From Citrus sinensis (taxonomy: Eukaryota; Streptophyta; Magnoliopsida; Sapindales; Rutaceae), in the NCBI RefSeq assembly GCF_022201045.2, contig NC_068560.1:38155001-38219000 (forward strand): a DNA stretch of 64,000 bases, written 5' to 3'. Every line of letters starts with the position of its first letter. Position 1 is the stretch's first letter. The translations under genes and the position numbers were made by a program. Shown one piece after another: positions 11,928-23,800 of this stretch. The notes under the pieces are model-generated. The model did no database searches. It saw only the letters and a program-made list of their open reading frames with translations, and had not been told where the DNA came from.

Positions 11928-14321
11928 TCAAACCCCGTCATTTAGGCTGAATCTAGTTGCTTTAATTCTTGTAATAAGAGACTCCGTAGCATTACATACA
12001 CCTCTCCTCGCAACCAACTTCACCCTGAAGTTATCATGTAACATTTTCATCCTGTTACCATCACCATCTAACTCACGCAGCTGAACGGCCTGCTTCCTTG
12101 TTACCAAACCATAGAGACAGAGATGACCAGAATCAAAATTTTCACCTTGGAATTTGACCCTTAACAAGGCATCAGATTCTAGATCAATAGACTTTGGATC
12201 AAACAACGCAGAGAAGCTCCCAAACGTCAGGTCAGGGGTCTCAAACAACTTATCCAAATTACCATTGTCCTCACTCTCATTATATGCTTTATTAGTTAGA
12301 GCCAATGACCTCCTTTTGGCCACTCTAAGTATGCTAGCAGCCTCTCTCATCCCACTTAAAAAGGCTCCATGCATTGTCGCCGGATATTGTTTATTAGTTG
12401 CTTCCCCTGCAAAGAAAACTCTCCCATCCCCTACAGTCTCCGCAAGAATATCATAATCATCACCCGAAGAACCAACGGCAACATAAGAGTAAGACCCATA
12501 TGAGAATCGATCCTTCCCCCAACGAGTACAGATTGCCTGAACTGGATCTGGAACAACAATTCCTTTTGGATGGTAAATACCTCTCAGTATCTCTAATACT
12601 TTATTCACAGACTCTACCGGTGACATTTCCTCAAACTTAATCGCAGCATCCCCAGCAACAAGAGCCACGAGAAGTGGACCTCCTGATACAGAAGAATAGC
12701 TATAAAATAAAAAGAACTCACCTCTCATACTTGAATCTTCTGTCAAATGCCCAAATGTATCAATCTCTCCACCCCAAAAATTATGTGGAAACAACATTGC
12801 AACTTTATTAAGCAATCCATATCCTAATCTCTGAATTGCATCTTTCTTCCGCTGAGGAAGCTCAGGTACAAACTCAATTGTTCCCTTCTTAAGCACACCT
12901 AATGGTACTGTACAAAGAACCATGTCCCCGCGAAACTCCTGCCCACCAGCATAAACCATAACCCCATCAACACCGTATCTAATACTCTGCACAGTCCGTT
13001 GATAAAATATTGGAAGATCCTCAGCAAGTGCTCTAACAAACCGTTCATTGCCTCCAGGAATAAAGCAATGATCACCACCCATCTCATATGGATCATCCTG
13101 ATCCCAATAAGCCATTGACAAATTAGACATCAAGGAAGCATTTGCATACTCCAAATTTGCTAAATGCCAATTCAAGAGCATTCTCTCTTGCAAATCCTCA
13201 GCAACTTTATAAACATTTCTAAAAGCTTCAAGTGCAACGCCTAATGGAACATCTACAGATTTAAATTCCTCAATCATATCATGTCTAAGCTTGCAAACTC
13301 TATCCAACAATTTATTAAACGATACCTCTACTCCAGAATCAATATCAGCATCAATTGCTTTACCATTAGGTAAATACAAAGGACAAATATCTCTCACCTT
13401 ATGAAGTGGCAATTCTAACTGTCTAGCAAGAACACCAAGAGGGTTCCCATTTATTCCAGTGAGGACGCTCCCACCAACATCAGCTGCAGCCACCACTCCA
13501 TCACACTTCATCTTGCGTGTCTTGACACGTCCACCGGGACGTTCCCTGCCTTCCAAAACGACTACTTTAAACCCCATTGAAATCAACTGTCTCGCCGCAA
13601 CTAACCCCGCAAGACCAGCACCTACGATCACCACATTACCCCTCTCCACTCTACCAAATGACCCCAATTTCACTTCTTTAATAGGCGGCGCTAGCCCGAA
13701 ATTGATGTACCCATGTTCTAGTAAAAAATCATACGCTGAGTCAACTAGGGTTTTGTGCTCGGAACGAATTGACTCGAGCGCCTGCTCACGCGTCAACCAG
13801 ACAGAAACATTCGATCTCCAGAGTGATAGAATGTGATTTCTCACGACAATGTAATTAGCTTGCTCGGTACCTCCAATTTTGGAAACTACATTCGCTTCGA
13901 TTTCTTCTTCAGTAAGTGAATCAACTGGAAAACCAACTGAGATTGCAATTAGGGCTTCGGTGTCGACTTCTTTAGCAAGGCAGGAGAATCTGGGGCGTCG
14001 GTTCCTCGCCAAGGATGGATTGCCGTTGATTTCGGTGAAGAAGCGCTTTCTACGGCGTCGTTTCCTCGGGGGCGGGCCCGGCTCGGCAGGGTTAGGGTTT
14101 TGGGGCTGTTGGTCTTCTGGAATTGGATCAGAAGAGTCGTCTAGCGAGTCCGAAACGGGAGCCTCGAGTGCAGTATTTGTTTCCGTGGCGTTCTGGAGCT
14201 CATCAGTTTCCGCCTGGGTTTCGATTTGACTGGGAGAGAGCGTTGCATCGGTCTCCGGCGAAGACTCGTCGGAAACGACATCGTCGTTTGCGTTATCGGA
14301 GGGTTCTTGCGGTGTTTCCAT
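11928..14321 (-). CDS. LDL1: Lysine-specific histone demethylase 1 homolog (LDL1)
   Basis: FAD-dependent nuclear amine oxidase that removes methyl groups from histone H3 Lys4; plant LDL1 represses FLC and other loci. Single exon, 797 residues, about the length of Arabidopsis LDL1. The N-terminal 85 residues are acidic and low complexity, followed by a basic patch (PPRKRRRRKRFF) that likely acts as nuclear signal. The SWIRM domain spans about 130-225 (EALIAISVGFP to LLEHGYINFG). The FAD dinucleotide-binding motif VVIVGAGLAGLVAARQL begins near 230, followed by LEGRERPGGRVKT. GLLNKVAMLFPHNFW contains the Lys equivalent to human LSD1 Lys661. The FAD-closing motif is GRVFFAGEATNKQYPATMHGAFLSG (the two halves about 640-665). 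No CoREST-binding tower insert is visible, as is usual in plants. It is divergent from the gene at 14785, about 460 bp away. Confidence 0.96.
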   Translation of the reverse strand: METPQEPSDNANDDVVSDESSPETDATLSPSQIETQAETDELQNATETNTALEAPVSDSLDDSSDPIPEDQQPQNPNPAEPGPPPRKRRRRKRFFTEINGNPSLARNRRPRFSCLAKEVDTEALIAISVGFPVDSLTEEEIEANVVSKIGGTEQANYIVVRNHILSLWRSNVSVWLTREQALESIRSEHKTLVDSAYDFLLEHGYINFGLAPPIKEVKLGSFGRVERGNVVIVGAGLAGLVAARQLISMGFKVVVLEGRERPGGRVKTRKMKCDGVVAAADVGGSVLTGINGNPLGVLARQLELPLHKVRDICPLYLPNGKAIDADIDSGVEVSFNKLLDRVCKLRHDMIEEFKSVDVPLGVALEAFRNVYKVAEDLQERMLLNWHLANLEYANASLMSNLSMAYWDQDDPYEMGGDHCFIPGGNERFVRALAEDLPIFYQRTVQSIRYGVDGVMVYAGGQEFRGDMVLCTVPLGVLKKGTIEFVPELPQRKKDAIQRLGYGLLNKVAMLFPHNFWGGEIDTFGHLTEDSSMRGEFFLFYSYSSVSGGPLLVALVAGDAAIKFEEMSPVESVNKVLEILRGIYHPKGIVVPDPVQAICTRWGKDRFSYGSYSYVAVGSSGDDYDILAETVGDGRVFFAGEATNKQYPATMHGAFLSGMREAASILRVAKRRSLALTNKAYNESEDNGNLDKLFETPDLTFGSFSALFDPKSIDLESDALLRVKFQGENFDSGHLCLYGLVTRKQAVQLRELDGDGNRMKMLHDNFRVKLVARRGVCNATESLITRIKATRFSLNDGV

Positions 14322-14784
14322 TTTGGGTTTATCATAAAGTCCTTCGGCTTAAAAAATTGCCCGAAAAGACTATAACCCCAAGTAAAAGAGTGCGCTAATT
14401 TTTGTAAGGGAGTTTGCTGTTTTTTGCTTTTTTGAGTCACGATTGGGTTAGGGCCTTAAAACGTAGCCCAATTCTGACGAGCCAAGTTCAACCCGTCAAA
14501 GCTGCCGGCTCTGTTTTAAAAAGCAAGCTTAATTAAACAAGGTTTAAAATTTAAAAAGGCTATAAATTTTGAGATTCAACAAACTTAAAAGAAAAAGGAC
14601 AAAATTATCGTGGGAGAGGGTGCACGCAAATGAAGCCAGTGCCTAAACCAATTGAACGGTGATGCTCTCTCTTCTGTCCTTGTATCAGTGCATCGTTCAA
14701 TTCGTCTTTTGGCTCTGCGAAATCTCCACTCGCAAACGATTCGTAAAGCAAATTCTTGACTGACAAACAAAGGTGAAGGCAGCG
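14322..14784. promoter_or_regulatory. Shared divergent promoter region
   Basis: About 460 bp separates the ATG codons of LDL1 (-) and the small membrane-protein gene (+). Both 5' UTRs and both promoters must lie in or near this interval, so it is a candidate bidirectional promoter. No clear TATA box was identified for either gene. Confidence 0.5.
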
Positions 14785-16181
14785 ATGATAACGCGATCAA
14801 ATCTGGCAGAACAATTGAGGGAATATCAAAATCGATCGAAGCACGAATGGGCCTCTGTCTCTTTCTTCTCTTCCACTTCTAATATCTCTTCTTCTAGGTA
14901 TTTTAATTTTCCTCTTAATTTGGCATTTATTTTATAATTTTACGGCTATGAACATTTGCTTTGATATTTTCTTTGTCGTTTGATTGTGCGATTAAATTAT
15001 CGTTGTTTTAATTCAAACACTTGTTACAAATTTAGCATTTAGCTGGATTGATTGATTTAGAGAATTTTCATTAGTTTTAATTCGAATCCTTAAATGTAGG
15101 TTAGCCAAAAAGTTGGTAATAAATAATTTTTTGATGCTAAAAAAAAGGTAAATTATTGGATTGCTTATTCCACGCAATGGTTATGGTTAACATATGAAAG
15201 TGCAAGAAATCTGTTGGTGCAAAACTTGATGTGGTGTTTGTGATGCGATTAGATAAATTCCGTGCTTTCTAATTTGTGCAATCTTAAGATGCCTTTTCAC
15301 AGTGCCACTTAAAATAAGTATTCATATTTTCAAATTCCCTTTAGTTTTTGTGACTTCCAACTATAACTTTTGAATTCTTTGCTGTGTGATAAGATTTTGA
15401 AAGAAAATAGTTTTTGCCTGATTTTTTCTTGCTGCCTCAAAAATGGCATTTAATTATGGCTGAGGAAATGATGATTGTATGGATGTGTGGAGGTAAAGAG
15501 AAGATAAGAATATATCTAGAAAATGAGGCAAATTTAAGAATATTCTCTGTGGGTGATTGGTCAATGGTTAGGGATTTGAGGAGGCGACAGTGGGATAAAG
15601 AGGTTGAACTTTTGTTTTAGTTCGAAATGATTTTACTGCTGATAACCGTTGAACTAGCACGGATCAGGTGTTTATTTCTTGCTTTTGTTAGGTCAAGCTT
15701 CTGCCACATAAAATAGGATATGTTGTTTTATTTCAGAGGATTGAAATTGTATTGTGAAGGGGTGTGAGTAATCATTGGCTTTATATCACGTTGGTAACTA
15801 TATGGGCATGCTCGATTTTATTTCTGTTCAAATATATTTTTTTCATCTCATCTACAGCTTTGTTTAGGGAGCTCTAATTTAAACTTTGCATTTATTGTTT
15901 TCGCTTTGGTGTTTCTTGGTAAGAACGCTTATAATAGTGGTTGTGTCTTTTTCCCCGCTTGCTGTGGATGCAGGGTGGACGTTGTGATATTCGTAATATG
16001 GGAACTCGTCATTCTGGCTTTCCTGGTCTTTTCAGCAGTTTCATTATACTTTAGGCATATGCGACTCGCTATTATCTTAGTAAGCATCACAATGCTACTG
16101 CTTTTATGCATGAAAGTTACAAAACAAGTGAGATTGGCTAGGAAGAAGAAACGAAGGATGCTTCTTCCATTGTCTATGTAG
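14785..16181 (+). CDS. Small conserved plant membrane protein, two TM segments
   Basis: Two exons, 14785-14897 and 15974-16181, join in frame at AG|GT and CAG|G, giving 106 residues. Exon 1 is soluble (MITRSNLAEQLREYQNR, then a Ser-rich stretch). Exon 2 encodes two hydrophobic helices back to back (VVIFVIWELVILAFLVFSAV and LAIILVSITMLLLLCMKV) and a basic tail (VRLARKKKRRMLLPLSM). The basic tail after the second helix suggests cytosolic C-terminus by the positive-inside rule. I recall near-identical plant proteins annotated only as unknown or transmembrane, so no function is claimed. The 1.08-kb intron is AT-rich. A short frame inside it (15414-15620) is not supported as coding. Confidence 0.8.
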
Positions 16182-16776
16182 AACAATACAAGTTGAAAAG
16201 TTTTTTCAAGTACCCAACTTTTGTTCTGTAAATCATGAAAGTTATTGGTCCGTGCATTTGGTCTGAGCTTGCATTGGTTTATTTGATTGTGTTGTTGCAC
16301 CCAGAGCACATTGATTGAAGAATGACTGACATGATCACTTCAACAGTTGGTTATCAAAGTAATGTGCATTTATCACTCAAAATGTAAAGTTGGGATGTCT
16401 CATAAATGAAGACGGTCTGTAGAAGATGTCTTTCTCACTAGTACATTACCATATAAACAGTGGCTTTGAGAAATCTGTCAAAATTTGATTATTTATGAAA
16501 TTGCCAAAAGATGATTTTCCTTTTTGTGATATCTTATAATTTATGAGTTGCTGAATGGATTGTCTTGAGTTCATTTTGCCATAAGTAATAAAATTGGATA
16601 TATTTTGGTCACATTTCTTGTTTCTGAAGCAAGGAAATATTAGGAGATAACGTCAGGAAATGGAGTGGTCGTTTGCTAATTTGTTGCTTCGATCATAACT
16701 GTAGGCTGAACTTCACTGGGGACTTTAGTAATCAACTAAAGTCCCAGAGCAAGCATGTTCCCTCTGGCTGTTGCTT
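16182..16776. other. Intergenic, includes 3' UTRs
   Basis: The first part is the likely 3' UTR of the membrane-protein gene. The DNA immediately before 16777 is probably the displaced 3' UTR of the LHT-type transporter (minus strand), separated from its stop codon by the hAT element. Confidence 0.5.
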
Positions 16777-16784
16777 CTATTGAG

Positions 16785-17782
16785 TAGGGATGGCAAAAAT
16801 TCCCACAGGCACGGGTATTTTCGGGGATTTTCCCCATTCGGGGAGGGTATGTGGATAATTTCATACCCAATTTCTTATTCGGGGAAGGGATGGAAAATTT
16901 TTTTTACCCAATTTCTTATTCGGGGAGGGGACGGGGATGAGGTGGAATCCCCATCTCCTACCCATTTTTCCGTTTTAATTTTTAATTTAATTTTTATTTT
17001 TTAAATTATTAGTAAATAAATAATAAAATTTGAATTTTAAAATTATAAGTATTGGTAAAAATAAAAAATATCAAAATATTCATATTATTAAACTTTTAGG
17101 CCTAATTAACTAATTAAAGTTCTAAATTTTTATTTAGGACATTAAAAAGACCGGACAGATTCTATTAGTCCAAAATTTTTGTTTTAATTTTAATATTCAT
17201 TAAATATTTTAAACTTAAATTTATTTTTTATTTATCTTAAATCTATTTTTATTTATTTTTAGATGTTATAATTGCTCACAGCAAATCACAATTTTAATAT
17301 ATAATCTAATATAATATTTGCTCTTGATTTGCTTCGACTTAACTATTGTGCTATAAAATGAATAGTCCACATTTATAAAGTGCCAATGCCACCATTGAAA
17401 AGTTAATTTTGAATATAAATTTGATTTTATTTGTAACAATTTTGTATTAGGCTATTAATTTATTCATGATAGTTTGTATCCCTTACATGCTGAGTTACTT
17501 ACTAATTTAATATATGTGACTTTTGTAATGGATATTAATGTAAGATATATTTTGAACTTTATTTTTATTTGAATTTTTTATTTTAATATGATTAACTTAA
17601 AATCGAAAACAAACAAAATGTATTAGTTATTCAGGGATCTCCTGTTATTATTCGGGGAGGTGATGATGATTCTCTTAAATAATTTTGACGGGGATGGGGA
17701 GGGAACGAGGACATACGCAAAATATCGGGAATGGATACGGGGAGATTGGTCCCCTCCCCTCCCCTCCCCATTGCCATCCCTA
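16785..17782. mobile_element. Non-autonomous hAT element, about 1.0 kb, at the stop codon of the transporter gene
   Basis: Ends are perfect inverted repeats TAGGGATGGCAA / TTGCCATCCCTA. An 8-bp target duplication CTATTGAG lies at 16777-16784 and 17783-17790. GC-rich subterminal repeats of GGGGA / TCCCC type (TTCGGGGAGGG and similar) at both ends surround an AT-rich core. No transposase frame is seen. The duplicated 8 bp contain the stop codon of the minus-strand transporter gene. Confidence 0.9.
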
Positions 17783-20356
17783 CTATTGAGCCTTGAAGAA
17801 GTGAAATTCAATTCCCATGGTAGCTAAACTCCATGTTGCTCCAATAACCGCTAGAATGCTGAGAACCATTCCTAAAATTCCTAATGCCCAATTGAGACCC
17901 CAAATTGCACTATATGTGGTGGGCTTTCTAATGTGGATCCACATGAAGCATGGATACGCTAAGGTTATGGGTAATGCAATCCCTCCAATCAACGCAGCCA
18001 AGTTGCGCAAGAATGGAAGTGCCGCTGATATAAAGAATTCGACGCTTCCAAAGAAGACTCTAATACCCGAGCGGAGCCACCATGGACATGGTTTGTTATA
18101 TTTGCTAGTATATTTGAATTCCAAATTATCAAACACCGGCATAGCAAAAATCTGAAATGAGCTGAGACTGCTAATCACAACAAATAAGCTTGTCAATCCC
18201 AGAAGCACTTTTGATGTGTCATGATTATGGTATTTGTGCAAGGCATCAAACATCCCTTCATTTCCAGGCATCTGGCAGTAAGCATCATATATATCATTAG
18301 CCTTAAAGAAACAAAAGAAAAGTAAACAGAGACAACAGAGACGGTATTGGCTTTGCTCTCACCAAATTTCCATATGCGGAATAGCCGCCTATTGCAAGAG
18401 GAAACAAACACATCGCAATAATCAAATATGCGAACTTCACTCCTCTCCACATCGGGATACGCGAAGGTTTCTTTGCAGTAGAAGGCATGGTCCCCTGTAA
18501 CAATATCGTCATAATTATAATTTTTCAAAATTCATCAGTTTCAATATATATTTTTAATTGAATATATTGCCATTTCTTTGAATGAAAAGGTTGAACTTTA
18601 CTTGTACTTCGAGCACAAGATTATGGCCTCTGAAAGCGAAGGCGATTATCCCAAGTGAATTGAGAATACTGAAAATGGTAGCCACGTCTGATATCTCCTT
18701 CACCGGCTCGTAGGAGACACCCACGGGCCTATCTTTAATGACGGACACAACCCAAATGATTGTACAGTAGCTAACGGCAGTGATTGCTCCGATCAGGGAA
18801 ACCCCAGCGATTGAATTTAAGTTGGGAAGTTGAGCCAAAACAACTGCTGCGCAAATGAACACCAAGTACCACTCTACAGTTGTTAAACGAGTAACGTTGC
18901 ATGTCTCACTAGCACCACACACGATTTCGAAAAATGTCTTCAACGTGCCACCTCCTATCATGACCAAGATCACACACGTGCCACCTGATAGATACATGAT
19001 TGGGAAAAGAGCAAGCAGCTTCCCTCGTTTTTCACCTAAAAATCTCGCAATCATGCGTTAATTATTAATTGGCCTTTTGTGTTTCATTAAACGGAAGTGC
19101 AGGTAAGCCAGTATTGTATTCAAGCTGATTATTTAGGACATATATAAGGTACTTTGCAAGCAGCTTCCCTTGTTTGTTATGGTGTTGATAGGGAAATGAT
19201 GAAGAAGTTGGGTTTGGCTTATTCTTCGGGATCCGAAGAAATTGATTATCAATTAAGGTGAATACTGATGGAGTAACTGTAAAGGTAATCCAGGTCTTTT
19301 CAGCTGGTGGAGAGATTTTCCGTGATCCTATCTTGCCGGTTTTGGTTGATCATGATGAGGGTTCACTCGCGTTACTGCTTTTAAGCTTTATGTGCTTTTT
19401 TCAGTCTCAAGTTACGACTAAGCCGTATTCATCTGTCTTCAACAAAGAAAAATGATATAGCCTGAAGGAATGGTGTTAAAGTATTAATTAATTATTTTGT
19501 CTTTTTTTTTGGGTTTAATTTTTCTATTTAACTATTACAGCTCTCCAACGAATCACACACCGTCTTATGAGGCTTACTCTCTCTCTCTCTCTCTCTATAT
19601 ATATAGCTTTGACTGTCGTTTACCAAATTTGTATTTTTTTTTTTTATGAGAATTTGTATTTTTTTTAAAAAACAAAAAAGAATTGCACGTAAGTCATGAT
19701 CAACACCAAATTAAAGCCTGTTATGTACTTCTTGTACCATATAGGACGCTGCTTACCAAAAGCTGCCATTGAAAGACGGAGGTATCTGCTGTAGCGTGTC
19801 CCAGATTCCGATTCATGCAGCTGAATCAGTAACCATAAAGTGTACAGCTGCCATATGAAAACCAATAAGAGACATATAATTCCCCAGGTCCTGCAAAATA
19901 TGATTATGATTAGGTTCATTTTACATTACAAGTTCTACAACAAAATAGATTAAAAATGAAAAAAAGAACGAAAAGAAAAACTAAAAACCTAATTATGATT
20001 ATGATCATGATCACAGACAAATTTATTATTTACCAGCCGAGAGTAGTGAAGGCTAGAGGAAGAACGAGGGCCTGAACACCGATTCCTGAACTGAGAGTGT
20101 GAAACGCTGAGTAGTACGCATTGCCATTCCTGGATTCAGTGATGGGAAGCCAAGCGTCTTGAGGGTCAAGTTTGGTGAATTGACCAACCTCTTCTAAGTA
20201 ACCATGCACACTTGTAATCGCCTTCTTCATAGGGCTGACAATTGGTGTCATTAAACGCGAAGCCAACGGGCTTCTTGGTGTTCTAGGGGCTGAATCAGGC
20301 AACGGTGATGGAGGAGCTGAAATGGCTGTACTTGCTGGGCTCGAAATCTCACCCAT
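17783..20356 (-). CDS. Lysine/histidine transporter-like amino acid permease (LHT8-like)
   Basis: AAAP-family proton-coupled amino acid transporter of the plasma membrane. Five exons, 20034-20356, 19757-19890, 18602-19035, 18363-18494 and 17783-18301, all GT-AG and in frame, give 513 residues; a Met at 20365 would add three. The N-terminus is a Ser/Pro-rich cytosolic tail (SPLPDSAPRTPRSPLASRLM). The core begins NAYYSAFHTLSSGIGVQALVLPLAF, followed by about ten hydrophobic helices. Other blocks are LHESESGTRYSRYL, IMYLSGGTCVILVMIGGGT, LGIIAFAFRGHNLVLEVQGT and the last helices to FHFFKAQ. The long N-terminal tail matches LHT-like 8 (AATL1) more than LHT1, from memory. The TAG stop is part of the target duplication of the adjacent hAT element, so the native 3' UTR has been moved about 1 kb away. 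Confidence 0.9.
19120..19460. other. GC-richer segment within transporter intron 2
   Basis: Intron 2 (19036-19756) is long, and this part is less AT-rich than its surroundings. It holds an open frame on the plus strand at 19258-19455 beginning MNTDGVTVKVIQVFSAGGE. It starts near a partial echo of exon 3 text (GCAAGCAGCTTCCCT at about 19156-19170, as in 19011-19026). I do not recognise it; it may be a captured fragment. Confidence 0.35.
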
Positions 20357-20365
20357 CTCTAACAA

Positions 20366-20859
20366 ATTACTTATTCTAGCTCGCTCTTATCTTTTGATAT
20401 ATGTGTGTGTGTGTGTGTGTGTAAGTGGAGCTATATTAATTCTTTGACTATATTGCTATAACTCGGGGAGCCACTTTTACTTTTGATTTAAGGAGTAGTA
20501 TACGATTTGTTTAATAACTGTGGACGCTGATCAGTAGGTTAAATAAAAATTAATTATTGAATTAAGTGGAAACTTTGACTCGACGACCCCACGTTTGGCT
20601 GCTGTCGTCGTGAGAAATGGCACCAGTGAATGAGTGGCCGACTCTTTTTTGAAGCTCGCCTCTTTTCCATCATGCCGCAGCCGCCACACACGTCACCTTG
20701 CCTTCATCAGCATCTCCTTTTCTCTCTAGCTACCTATCTTTAATTATGGACTGTTTAATTTGCATGTATATTGTATTTTATGTTGTATTTTCTCTGTTTT
20801 CATGCACGTAGTTTGTTTGACTGGACAATCAGGAGACGCTGTATCGCGCTAAAACCACT
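20366..20859. promoter_or_regulatory. Transporter 5' region
   Basis: Upstream DNA of the LHT-like gene. It holds a GT microsatellite at about 20399-20422 and no other recognisable element. A TATA-like sequence is not certain because of TA-rich DNA. Confidence 0.4.
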
Positions 20860-23800
20860 TTTTTTTTTAATAATGAAAATAATTTTTTTTTTAAAAAGAA
20901 AGTATTCCTTTCATTGCCTTAAGAAGAGAACAAATACAAGATTTCAACTGGAAATTCATCCAGCCATATACAAGATTCCGACTTTCTAAGAGCTAACTTA
21001 GCTAGGTCATGAGCTAAATTATTACAAGTCCTCCCTACATGCTAAGCTTTGAAATTCTGGAAACTCTTCTTGGCTTCTAGAATGTCAAAGATCACCCAAA
21101 AAAGCTTTGTTGAGGTGCTTTGCTTGCTGTTTATTAGCTCTACCACCCTCTTCGAGTCAGATTCTAAAATGATTGAAGATGCCCCTGCCTTAATAGCTTC
21201 TTGAATTCCCCACAGAGCAGCCTTTGCTTCATACATCTCCACATCTCCAAAGCTTTTGACAGTGTTTACTGCTGCCGCAACCACTTCGCCTCTGTAATTC
21301 CTGATCACAGCCCCCAAACCAGCAAGATTATTTTGCTCATCTATTGCGGCATCCACGTTAACTTTGACCCAATCTTCACTAGGAGGACTCCATTGGTTTT
21401 GCTGCATGCTTGTCAATTCCAGTGAGCAATTGTGCTCTGGTTGCTTTATTCGTTTGACAGAATCAGCTATAGACATTGCTTTGGCTATCAGTCGTGATGG
21501 ATCTTCACACTTCCCATTAAACAGCCAGTTGTTCCGAGCATTCCAAATGACCCACAAAAAGGATGCAACTAGCTCACTATTTAGATTGCTATGATGTTGG
21601 TATGAGTGGTGAAGCAAAGTAATAACATCAGGGAAATTTTCAACTTTCAAATCAATTCCCAGGGAGGAGTATCTCCACACTTTCCTCGCAAATTTACAGA
21701 ACAATAAGGCATGAGTTGTGCTCTCTATCTCATTATTGCAGATTGGACAAGTTGCCTCTTGCATCACTCTTTTATTCCTTAAATTTTTTGTTGTGGGAAG
21801 AAGATTCTTTGCCGCTCTCCAAAGGAATATCTTTACTTTTTCGGGGACCATAAATTTCTAAGAAGATTCTTTGCCGCTCTCCAAAGGAAGATCTTTACTT
21901 TTTCAGGGACCATAAATTTCTAAATGATATTCCATTGACTGGGGTTTTGATTTGAGCAGCTGGGAATGTCCTGGTGCCTTTGCTTTAAAGCTAGCTGGTA
22001 GCCACTTCTAACTAAATAGTTCCCTCGCTTATCATAATGTCAAATTAGAGTATCTCTATTTTGCTGTCTAGGGAGAGGATATGAACAATTATTTCAGCAT
22101 CATCTTTACCAAAATGTTGATAGATTAGCTCTTCCTTCCAGCAATTGTTGTCATCTATAAGCTCCGCCACAGATGCTTCCTTTGGCAAATTTGGGGGTGA
22201 TATGGGTTTGAAAGTTGTTGGTCTAGGAATCCAGCTGCCATTAAGGATATTTATCTGTTGCCCATTACCGACTCTCCACCTGCAGCCATTCTTCAACACT
22301 TCTCTTCCCCAAAGAATGATTCTCCAAATGTAAGATGGTTTAGAACCCAAATTTGCCTATATGAAAGATGAATACTTAAAATATCTTGCCTTTAGGAGTC
22401 TGGCCACTAGAGAACCTGGATTTTGGATGATCCTCTAGCCTTGTTTGGCCACGAGGGCCTGGTTGAAACATGAGAGATCTTTGAACTCCAAACCTCCTCT
22501 GATTTTTGCTTGGCACAGATTCTCCCACCTAAACCAGTGGATGTTTTTTTTTCTCCTTCGATGAGCCCCACCAGAACTTGGCTATTTCCTTTTGCATATC
22601 GGGACACAATCCTTGAGGAAGCTTGAAAACACTCATAACATAAGTGGGAACCGCTTGCGCCACTACTTTAATAAGGATCTCTTTACCTCCACATGAGAAA
22701 AAATTTTGCTGCCAGTCCGAAATCTTGCTGAGCACCCTGAGCTTTATCTCGTTGAAGAAACCCTTTGTCATTTTCCCTATCATTGATGGAAGTCCAAGAT
22801 ATTTTTCGTGCTTAGAGACGACATTAAGCTGAAAAATATGTTTTATTGCTGCTACATGCTCCGGCTTTGTGTTGCTACTGAAAAACATTAATGATTTTTC
22901 CATGTTAAAAATTTGACCCGAAGCCCTCTCATAGCATTCAAACACCTTCTTTAGATTTCTACATTCGTCAGCCGTTGCTCTAGCAAACATTAGACTGTCA
23001 TCTGCGAACATGAGATGGGAAATAGACAAGTCTTTGCCGAAATTTAACCCATAGATAAGCTTTTAATGCTCGGTCTGTCTAATCAGATTGGAAAAAGCTT
23101 CAGCACACATAATAAACAGGTATGGAGACAATGGGTAGCCTTGTCTAAAGCCTCTTTGCGGATAAAATAATCCTTTTGCTACCCCATTTACAATAACAGA
23201 AGAAGAAACTATAGTAATGCAATTCATGATTAGATCAACCCATCTCCGCAAAAACCTCATTCTCAGCATAATTTGTTCCAGAAAAGGTCATTTCACTCTA
23301 TCATAAGCTTTGCTGACATCTAGTTTAAGAGCCACCAGCCCATGTTTTTTCCCCTTACTATGTCTTATCTTATGCAAGCATTCATAGCCTATAATAGTGT
23401 TATCCAAGATTAATTTATTCGGGATGAATGCACTTTGGGTTGGAATTATGATGTAGTAAAGGATGTGTTTGAGTCTATTTGCAATTGTTTTGGCAACTAT
23501 TCGGTAAATAAAATTGCAAAGGCTTATGGGTCGGAAATCGGTTACTCTCGAAGGTTTTGACACCTTAAGGATTAATGCAATATGTGTATGATTTAAAAGG
23601 GCAATGTCACCTCCATTGTTTAGGATATGAAGACATGTATTTATAACTCCATATCTGACTAAATGCCAATGCTTCTGGTAAAAAGCCGCAGGCAGCCCAT
23701 CTGGTCCCGGCGCCTTTGTAGGACTCATTTGAGATATGGTTGTGTAAATTTCCTCTGCTGAGAATGAGCTGTCCAACTGTTGATTCATTTCATCCGTGAT

